From assembly GCA_041623895.1 (NCBI GenBank), contig JBFJVZ010000090.1:1-19843 (forward strand): a stretch of 19,843 nucleotides of DNA. The letters are read 5' to 3'. A program made the position numbers and the translations under genes. How positions within the stretch are numbered: the stretch's first letter is position 1; each line of letters starts with the position of its first letter. Source of the DNA: JBFJVZ01 sp041623895. Lineage in GTDB: Bacteria; Planctomycetota; Planctomycetia; Pirellulales; Pirellulaceae. The notes below the pieces were generated by a model. The model was not told where the DNA came from. It worked only from the letters and a program-made list of their open reading frames with translations, and did not search any database. This document shows, one piece after another, positions 13,771-19,843 of this stretch.

Positions 13771-16632
13771 TCAGTCCGCAAAAACCACCACCAAATCGGT
13801 CACTTGATGGCTACCGGCCGCAAAGCGAATCGAATCGCCACTGCACTTGATGCCCGATGATTGTTTCGCTTCGTCTTCGCCGGCAGGCGATTCGATCGGC
13901 AAATTCCAGGGGTCGTTGTGGCTACCATCCAGAATACTCGCGAATTGAACATCTCGGCAAAATCGCAGCGTGATGTTGGCGGACTGCGAACGCGTTTGGA
14001 TGGCGCGGATCGTCGCCGCCAGTCGTCCGTCTTCGCGTTGCCGAATTTGCAGATGAGTGATCATCACGTCGGGGGGTGACGCAAAGGCGATCCAACCACG
14101 CGGCGGCAACGATTGCGGTTTCTCGACCGGTACTTGGAGCGACCCGGTAATGAACGCTTTGGCCGTCGCAACTGGCGCGGGCACATCGAAACCGTAGCTC
14201 AATTTGAAAATTTCGCAGGCTTCCCCTTCCACAACCAACAACGTATCGATGAAACGATCTCCCACTTTGCGATGAAAAGCCAGCCCTGCGGTCGAAATCA
14301 AGGTTTGCCGCTCGGCCTCGTCAATCACCAACCCCAGCGGTGAGACCATCCGCTGGCTGCGGCTGCGATGAATCTTGTCGCGGACCAACAGACGGACAAT
14401 CGCCGCCTCCGAGGAGACGGCGACGCGAAGGCCCAGGTAGTTGCGCCAGGGGTCACCTTGGAATTCAGATTCCGATGTGAGTGAACCGGACACTTGAATC
14501 TGACGGCTGCCACGGGATAGGCGATAAACCAGGCTGTAGGCGGCGATGACTTTGGAATCGGCATCCAGGAGTTTGCCGCGGGCCTCAATTTCACCCGCAG
14601 ATTCACTGCTAGAAACCACGCGAACTTGATCAGCCACCATGTGGGCCGCATCTTCGCCAGCTTCGCCCGCCTCTGACGTCACCCGCACCAACCGCATGGA
14701 AAACCGATTCCCTCGGGTTTGCCCGCTGTAGACACCTTGAATGCCGCCGGTTTGCGGGCTGATCGATACTTCCATGAATTCATTTCTCAGCGCCGTGCCA
14801 TCGGCAATTTCTTTCCGCGGCGAAAACAAACGCCCCCACAGCGATCCTTGTTTTCCTGATGAGCTGCCGACTTCGGCGCGGGCGAAACCGTACGCAGGGA
14901 TATCGATCGAAACCATTGATGCGGAGCCTTCGGCCGACGCGCCGTAGATATGCTTGGCCGCTGCCGGCGGGTTTCCATCTAGTCGCAACAAATCGCGGCA
15001 GCCACAGCCCTGCGGATTCACGCACAGCATGGACGTGACCTTCTGGGCCGTATTGCCTGACAAAGGTGTGGCACCCGATGATCGGGCAAACTGAGACGCC
15101 AACTGGGTCAGATCGCCGTGACTGTGCTGGTCGGGCTTGCCGGCGACCAGATCAACCATCCCGCGCAACAGCCCAGCGGTCTCGCCCCTGACACAATCAG
15201 CAAAAGCGGTGGCTTGTCTGGAGATCGGATTGGCTACCTGTTGCTGCACCGAATCGGTAAGCAAGCTACAGGCGTTGGGCGAGACGGCGCGTGCGGAGCC
15301 ATGGTGATACGGATGTTCGCCGGCGGTAAAGTAATCCTCCAGTTTCCAAAACTTGCCGAGTGCCAGCGACCAAGACGCGGCAGTTTTTAGATCCCGAAAA
15401 CTTTCGCACTCGTTACCCGGCCAGTGCACCAGCAAGGCGGTCGCGATTTCTCCACTGTCGATCGATTCGCCTAATCGCGCTCCCAGATTTAAGAAGGATG
15501 CGTCGCTGCCGGCATCGATTGGCTTGGCGGTCAAGGCTTGAATCTCTGCACCACCACCTTGGCGAATGACTTTGGCTTCGTCTCCGAACCCCGACCCCCG
15601 GGAAAAGTCGATCGGAATCATTCCTTGGTAACCCATACGGGCGATTGCCGGTGTCACGTCGGCTGGTGTGGCGCCGGAAAAACGTGAATAAACCGTGGGG
15701 GATGAGCCAATCGCTTCGCTTGCGAGCTTGTGGCCGGCAGCGATCGCCTGGTCTGCTTGATCCAGTGACATCGCGTCCAGGCAATAAGTCGGATCCGGAT
15801 CACCGCCGGCCCAGCCGATCTGTCCGCCGCAAATCGAGGCGCAAAATTCACGGTATTGCTCGCCATCGGTTTTCTTCAGCGCCATGGCGACATCATGGTC
15901 GATCAAAACATTGCAGGGCGTCGGATGAACGGAATCATCAGCCGGATTTGCGTCTGCTGGGGATTGCAGGATCGCCGCAAGTTGTTGATCGACAAATGTA
16001 TCCAGCGTCGACGGGGTCAACAGGGTCAAATCGATCAGGTGCGGGTCCGAGGAAAAGTAGTGATCCCGTTCTTCCGACAAACAGTCGAAGACATCATGCA
16101 GTGCCTCAGCGGTCGCTTCGGCATCACCATTGACAAATGCCTTTGCGGCGGCAACGACGCGGCCCTGCAAATGAATCTCGTCCAGGTTGCTGGTGTAGCG
16201 CAGCCGGCGAGTCATGACTTGGATTTGCAGCGAGACGAAGCCAGCAGCGAAGAAGTCCTGCACGCTGATTGACCGATTCTCCCACTTCAGAATCGGCAGT
16301 TCGTCCAACTTCAGGATCTGCAGCATCTGCTCGCGGTCTTCCCCGCTGACCCAGCAACAATCCGGGTTTTTGCGGCACTTCGCTTCGTAGCCGCGGGGAA
16401 TCTGATCGCCGCTCAGCGTCGGCACGACCACGACTCTGGGGCCATCGACATCGGGGGGCGAGTCGGCTCGATACCAGGTGGGCAATTGCTCGGATTGGGC
16501 CAAAAGCCGGGGATGCCAGAGGACCGTCCAGCCCGCCAGCATGCTTCGAGCGTCAAAATCGGCAGCATTGGAAGGAAAGTCTTCCAGTGTCGCCGCAGGA
16601 ATCAGCACACAACACTCGTCAAATGGGGCCAT
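13771..16632 (-). CDS. Large GH38-like protein (alpha-mannosidase-type fold) without the usual catalytic motif
   Basis: 953 residues, ATG at 16630-16632, no signal peptide or membrane helix, so probably cytoplasmic. Residues about 130-430 have the look of a GH38/GH57-type alpha/beta barrel (CNVLIDHDVAMALKKTDGEQ, GQIGWAGGDPDPTYC, IARMGYQGMIPIDF). Residues about 610-950 resemble the beta-sandwich C-terminal half of family 38 (RNEFMEVSISPQTGGIQGVY, NYLGLRVAVSSEAAIVRL, GWIAFASPPDVMITHLQI). The signature His-x-His and Asp-Trp metal/nucleophile motifs of active alpha-mannosidases were not found, so enzymatic activity is uncertain. The C-terminal part points to a carbohydrate substrate or ligand. 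It heads a minus-strand block, with the Ser/Thr kinase gene 54 bp downstream. Other readings: a deacetylase-like barrel, or a planctomycete-specific family of unknown function. Confidence 0.72.
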   Translation of the reverse strand: MAPFDECCVLIPAATLEDFPSNAADFDARSMLAGWTVLWHPRLLAQSEQLPTWYRADSPPDVDGPRVVVVPTLSGDQIPRGYEAKCRKNPDCCWVSGEDREQMLQILKLDELPILKWENRSISVQDFFAAGFVSLQIQVMTRRLRYTSNLDEIHLQGRVVAAAKAFVNGDAEATAEALHDVFDCLSEERDHYFSSDPHLIDLTLLTPSTLDTFVDQQLAAILQSPADANPADDSVHPTPCNVLIDHDVAMALKKTDGEQYREFCASICGGQIGWAGGDPDPTYCLDAMSLDQADQAIAAGHKLASEAIGSSPTVYSRFSGATPADVTPAIARMGYQGMIPIDFSRGSGFGDEAKVIRQGGGAEIQALTAKPIDAGSDASFLNLGARLGESIDSGEIATALLVHWPGNECESFRDLKTAASWSLALGKFWKLEDYFTAGEHPYHHGSARAVSPNACSLLTDSVQQQVANPISRQATAFADCVRGETAGLLRGMVDLVAGKPDQHSHGDLTQLASQFARSSGATPLSGNTAQKVTSMLCVNPQGCGCRDLLRLDGNPPAAAKHIYGASAEGSASMVSIDIPAYGFARAEVGSSSGKQGSLWGRLFSPRKEIADGTALRNEFMEVSISPQTGGIQGVYSGQTRGNRFSMRLVRVTSEAGEAGEDAAHMVADQVRVVSSSESAGEIEARGKLLDADSKVIAAYSLVYRLSRGSRQIQVSGSLTSESEFQGDPWRNYLGLRVAVSSEAAIVRLLVRDKIHRSRSQRMVSPLGLVIDEAERQTLISTAGLAFHRKVGDRFIDTLLVVEGEACEIFKLSYGFDVPAPVATAKAFITGSLQVPVEKPQSLPPRGWIAFASPPDVMITHLQIRQREDGRLAATIRAIQTRSQSANITLRFCRDVQFASILDGSHNDPWNLPIESPAGEDEAKQSSGIKCSGDSIRFAAGSHQVTDLVVVFAD

Positions 16633-16645
16633 ATTGAAAATTAAT

Positions 16646-16675
16646 TTGACGGAGGCGTGCGAGAATTGATAAACT
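16646..16675 (+). promoter_or_regulatory. Plus-strand promoter candidate in the GH38-like/pilM spacer
   Basis: TTGACG (16646-16651, 5 of 6) and TAAACT (16670-16675, 4 of 6) are 18 bases apart. The predicted start, about 16682, is next to the hairpin GCCAAT (16684-16689) / ATTGGC (16719-16724), which contains an inner TTTT/AAAA stem. Confidence 0.4.
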
Positions 16676-16681
16676 AGGACA

Positions 16682-17007
16682 GAGCCAATTACGGTATCGT
16701 TTTAGCGAAAAATCGGCCATTGGCTTCCTTTTCTACTCCTTTTCCGTCCTTATTTTGTCCACCCCGTTCAGACTCGGTCAGCAACCCAATCCCATCACGA
16801 AGTTGCGATCGGACCTGGGCCGTACCCAAAACAGGATTCGCGGATTGATTCAGTAAAGATCACAAATTCGGCTTTCGCACGATCGGTCGATGGAGTGAGT
16901 TGCGGCCGTAGAGTAATCTGAGCAATGAATCTGCGCTGTTTTTGGTCGGTTGGCTTCATCAAGTTTCGAGGCTAGCGGGCTAGTCGCGCCGGCTTGATCG
17001 TTTTTTT
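16682..17007 (+). ncRNA. Possible small RNA or leader transcript upstream of pilM
   Basis: This stretch is bounded by a candidate promoter and by a hairpin with a seven-T tail, and contains no reading frame with protein-like features. A hairpin sits at the 5' end and a second small dyad lies near CTGGGCCGTACCCA. It may equally be a long 5' leader of pilM with an internal attenuator. Confidence 0.28.
16958..17007 (+). terminator. Intrinsic terminator candidate upstream of pilM
   Basis: ATCAAG (16958-16963) pairs with CTTGAT (16993-16998), enclosing an inner stem GGCTAG (16970-16975) / CTAGTC (16980-16985) with one G-U pair and a 4-base loop. Seven Ts follow (17001-17007). The interrupted stem makes it less certain than the one at 5938. 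Confidence 0.45.
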
Positions 17008-17166
17008 GACAACACAATTGGCACGCCACATTTTCCAGCGAAAACGCAATTGACTCGATATCTTACACGAGCATGACGACTTTCACGAGTTCTCATCGAG
17101 ATGTCGGTTCCCCCAAACGTTTTCTCTGAACCCGCACAACATTTCACGTAGAGCAGAGTTTTCAGT

Positions 17167-19332
17167 ATGGCTACTTCTCCTGGCGTCTGGGGAATCGAGA
17201 TCGGTCAATCGGCGCTCAAGGCCTTGCGGTGTTCCATTGTCGATGGTGAAGTCGTTGCCGATGCCTTCGATTACATCGAGTACCCAAAGATTCTGAGCCA
17301 GCCGGAGGCGGTGGCGGAGGAGTTGATTGCCGACGCGATCACCCAGCTGCTGGAACACAACGAAATCGTTTCGGAGAAGGTTTGCATCAGTGTCCCCGGG
17401 CAGAGTGGCTTAGCCAAGTTTTTCAAGCCGCCACCCGTCGAAGTCAAAAAGATCTCCGATATCGTCCGCTATGAAGCTCGGCAGCAGATCCCCTTTGATT
17501 TGGCCGACGTCGTCTGGGACTTTCAGATGATGCCGGGCAGCTTGGTCGAGGAAGGCTATGCCTTGGAAAGTGAAGTCGGCTTGTTCGCGATGAAGCGAGA
17601 GCAGGCTTATCGGCAGCTGGAACCGTTTACGGATGCCAACATCGAAGTCGACGTGGTGCAGATGGCGCCGCTGGCGATTTACAACATGATTGCGTATGAC
17701 CGCATGCACGAGCGATTAGAGCAGGAGGTGTTTGACGCCGAGAATCCGCCCCACTCCAGCGTGGTGCTTTCTATTGGCACCGATTCCAGCGACTTGATCG
17801 TCACCAATGGTTTCCGCATTTGGCAACGAAGCATGCCGATCGGTGGTAACCACTTCACGCGTCAGTTGACCAAAGACTTGAAGTTGACGTTTGCGAAGGC
17901 GGAGCATCTCAAACGCAATGCTCGTGAGGCCGTCGACCCCAAGTTGATCTTTCAGACGATGCGGCCTGTCTTTAATGACTTGGTGACAGAAGTTCAGCGA
18001 TCGATCGGCTTCTTTCGCAGTATCGACAAGAAAGCGGAGATTACCGAACTGCTGATCACGGGAAACACGGTCAAGATGCCGGGCTTGGCCGCTTACTTGG
18101 GCAAGAACCTCGGTTTTGAGGTCCATGTGTTGGACCGCTTCAATCGGCTTTCCGGCGACGACGTGCTAACCATTCCGACGTTCCGGGATAACGCCCCGAC
18201 CTTCGCGGTCAGTTACGGATTGTGCTTGCAGGGACTGGGGCTGTCACAGGTCCACGCGAGCCTGGTACCGCAGGAAATCCTCACGGCGCGGATGATCCGA
18301 GCCAAAAAACCCTGGACGCTTGCCGGGCTGGCAGCCCTGCTGATCGGCATGTCCGGGCACTATGCGTTTACCGAACGAAGTTGGGCCAAGAGCCACGACG
18401 ATATCTGGGGACCGGCCGCCAGTGAGGTAAAACAAGCTGACGATTACGCCGCCGGCCATCGGGACGAAGACGAATCATTAAACAGAAAGCTGACGTACCT
18501 GAACGAACTTGGCAAGCAAGTTTCCGGCAACGCTGAACGACGACTCGCGTGGCTGGAGCTGATGCGAGGAATCAACGGACTGATCCCACGAACCGATTAT
18601 CCCGAGGGCAAACTACCAAGTCCCAAAGAAGTGCCCTTTGAGGATCGAATTGATTTCCACATCACCCAAGTTGAAACCAAAAAGTACGATGACGTGAAAA
18701 CCTGGTGGACGGATGATGTTGCCAGGCGATACAAGGAAGAAATGACTGACTGGGCTCGAATCATGGACGGCAAAGTCCCCGAGACGGTGGCCGCAAACGC
18801 GTTGGCCGCGGCGCAATCGGGCCCCTCCGGACCCGGCTGGGTGATTCAATTCAAAGGGTATCATTACTTCAACAATCCGGAACGACCGGGCGAGGAAGGC
18901 AGCAACCACGTTCGCAAATACTTGACGTCTTCGTTCTTGGGTTATGACGAAAACGGCAAGCCCAAATCGATCAAACTGCCTGACCCTCGGGATTCCAGCC
19001 AAACCCTCACCTTCACGCCTCAGCAAATGGGTTTGATCTTTCCCCTGCTGCTGGACGACAATCGCGCAAAAGAAGCGTCCGTCCCCAACCCCGACTACGA
19101 TCCCGCCTTGGCACCCGTTGAGACCGGTGTCTCATTGGGGCGATCATCGGATGATGAGGACACTGATATCGAACGCCCGCATCTGAACGTGCTGAGATTG
19201 GACTTCGTGTTCCAAGTCGTTTGGCAAGAAAAAACGCTCAACGAGCGATTGGAAGCTCAGGAAGCCGCCAAGAAAGCAGCAGAAGAAGCCGCCGAAAAGG
19301 CAGCGCAAGAACAATCAGTCGCCATGCAGTAA
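17167..19332 (+). CDS. pilM: PilM-type pilus assembly ATPase fused to a PilN-like region
   Basis: 721 residues, twice the usual PilM length of about 350. Residues 1-370 are the FtsA/actin-like PilM fold: phosphate-1 motif VWGIEIGQSALKALR (7-21), KFFKPPPVEVKKISDIVRYE in the region that links to the pilus platform, phosphate-2 SVVLSIGTDSSDLIV (about 198-212), and adenosine motif LLITGNTVKMPGLA (about 298). A single membrane helix follows (about 382-401, PWTLAGLAALLIGMSGHYAF), then a coiled coil and an alpha/beta region with WVIQFKGYHY that resembles PilN/GspL-type platform domains. The C-terminus is an Ala/Glu-rich coiled coil. Normally PilM is cytosolic and binds the tail of separate PilN; here both seem joined. 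A membrane protein gene in the PilO position starts 58 bp downstream. No strong Shine-Dalgarno is present; the ATG is chosen because the actin motif follows immediately. Confidence 0.85.
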   Translation: MATSPGVWGIEIGQSALKALRCSIVDGEVVADAFDYIEYPKILSQPEAVAEELIADAITQLLEHNEIVSEKVCISVPGQSGLAKFFKPPPVEVKKISDIVRYEARQQIPFDLADVVWDFQMMPGSLVEEGYALESEVGLFAMKREQAYRQLEPFTDANIEVDVVQMAPLAIYNMIAYDRMHERLEQEVFDAENPPHSSVVLSIGTDSSDLIVTNGFRIWQRSMPIGGNHFTRQLTKDLKLTFAKAEHLKRNAREAVDPKLIFQTMRPVFNDLVTEVQRSIGFFRSIDKKAEITELLITGNTVKMPGLAAYLGKNLGFEVHVLDRFNRLSGDDVLTIPTFRDNAPTFAVSYGLCLQGLGLSQVHASLVPQEILTARMIRAKKPWTLAGLAALLIGMSGHYAFTERSWAKSHDDIWGPAASEVKQADDYAAGHRDEDESLNRKLTYLNELGKQVSGNAERRLAWLELMRGINGLIPRTDYPEGKLPSPKEVPFEDRIDFHITQVETKKYDDVKTWWTDDVARRYKEEMTDWARIMDGKVPETVAANALAAAQSGPSGPGWVIQFKGYHYFNNPERPGEEGSNHVRKYLTSSFLGYDENGKPKSIKLPDPRDSSQTLTFTPQQMGLIFPLLLDDNRAKEASVPNPDYDPALAPVETGVSLGRSSDDEDTDIERPHLNVLRLDFVFQVVWQEKTLNERLEAQEAAKKAAEEAAEKAAQEQSVAMQ

Positions 19333-19390
19333 GCGTACGACACTTAGAACAGAACAAAGACCCATCGCATTCCTCACAATGTCATAAGCC

Positions 19391-19843
19391 ATGGACCAAC
19401 TAAAAAAGCAACTCGCCGTCGTACTGCAGTACGGTTTCTGGATTGGCAGCGCCATCGTGCTGATCGGTTCGGTGGCGGTGTGGTACATGGCCTCCAGTGA
19501 ACTGAGTCAGCAGGCGGATCGGCAAATCGGCAGCATTGAATCCAATGTGCAAAAAGTCAAGAATTTGCGCGATTCAATGTCCGATCAACCGAACGCCAAG
19601 TCGCACGCCAGGATGGAGGAATTGATCAGCGCGCGGGAAGACGAGGTGTTGCGAGCGTGGTCCAGCATTTATCAAGATCAACGACGCATTCTAACCTGGC
19701 CCAAGACGAAGGAATTGCGCGAGGACTTTATTGACGAGTTTCGGCATCCCAAAGATCCGGAAACTGGAATCATCGACAAGTCACGCCAGAAGCTGCCTTA
19801 CGAAAAATACGTCAAGTATCCCGTTCCTGATGAGCAAAAGGTC
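19391..19843 (+). CDS. Membrane-anchored pilus platform protein in PilO position, 3' end cut by window
   Basis: Open from ATG 19391 to the window edge, 151 codons seen. A short cytosolic N-terminus (MDQLKKQLAVVLQ) is followed by one membrane helix (about 14-32, YGFWIGSAIVLIGSVAVWYM) and a periplasmic coiled coil (LSQQADRQIGSIESNVQKVK). This single-pass plus coiled-coil layout, directly after the PilM/PilN fusion, is that of PilO/GspM-type proteins, though no PilO sequence motif is evident, so the assignment is by position. The rest (ILTWPKTKELREDFIDEF and beyond) is polar. It is probably cotranscribed with pilM, as no terminator or promoter is seen in the 58-bp gap. Confidence 0.75.
   Translation, partial: MDQLKKQLAVVLQYGFWIGSAIVLIGSVAVWYMASSELSQQADRQIGSIESNVQKVKNLRDSMSDQPNAKSHARMEELISAREDEVLRAWSSIYQDQRRILTWPKTKELREDFIDEFRHPKDPETGIIDKSRQKLPYEKYVKYPVPDEQKV

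Larger units (their letters stand above)
16633..17166. other. Divergent spacer, 534 bp, with a possible small-RNA unit and the pilM leader
   Basis: No coding frame is supported. It contains a promoter-like pair, a hairpin at the predicted start, a pyrimidine-rich tract (about 16725-16760) and a terminator-like hairpin, then a 160-bp leader before pilM. A perfect -35 hexamer TTGACA at 17006-17011 overlaps the T run, but I find no matching -10, so the pilM promoter is not resolved. Confidence 0.5.

Noticed and set aside
17006..17034. Promoter with perfect -35 TTGACA for pilM
   Set aside because: At 16-18 bases spacing the -10 would be CATTTT-like, matching consensus poorly; recorded only as an unresolved possibility.
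1..19843. CRISPR arrays, tRNA genes, insertion sequences or prophage remnants
   Set aside because: No regularly spaced repeats, cloverleaf sequences, transposase motifs or attachment-site duplications were seen.

Overview
The window looks like chromosomal DNA of a planctomycete of the Rhodopirellula/Pirellulaceae type. The signs are a Tat-exported DUF1501 protein, a Ser/Thr kinase with the planctomycete-style N-terminal region and a C-terminal membrane anchor, a very large secreted protein of a planctomycete type, small proteins I associate with this phylum, few clear Shine-Dalgarno sites, and a large PilM-like pilus protein. No rRNA, tRNA, CRISPR array, insertion sequence or integrase was seen. 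All assignments come from reading the sequence; no database search was run.

Layout. Positions 1-1244 (minus) hold the DUF1501 protein, which runs off the left edge, followed by a 97-aa coiled-coil hypothetical (minus). Across a divergent spacer with repeats and hairpins is a secreted protein of about 930 aa (2339-5131, plus), then a 70-aa small protein. Positions 5480-6122 look like a gap, but about 5667-5981 reads as a self-contained transcription unit: a promoter, a 5' hairpin, a 13-base Shine-Dalgarno perfectly complementary to the 16S rRNA 3' tail, a 13-codon Cys-rich reading frame, a UUCG hairpin, and a strong intrinsic terminator. This is the most unusual element here.

Positions 6123-8321 encode two membrane proteins that fit one pathway: a DUF368 protein (the family contains undecaprenyl-phosphate translocases) and UppP/BacA undecaprenyl-diphosphatase. 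Together they would recycle the lipid carrier for wall and surface glycan synthesis. lexA follows, with a dyad over its promoter that may be its operator.

Positions 9088-16632 are all on the minus strand. In transcription order they are a GH38-like large protein without the usual catalytic motif, a Ser/Thr kinase, and a sensor histidine kinase with a sigma54-activating NtrC-type response regulator. After a 534-bp divergent spacer holding a possible small-RNA unit, the right end (plus) carries a PilM protein fused to a PilN-like region, followed by a membrane-anchored protein in the PilO position that is cut by the window edge. These form the start of a type IV pilus / type II secretion platform operon.
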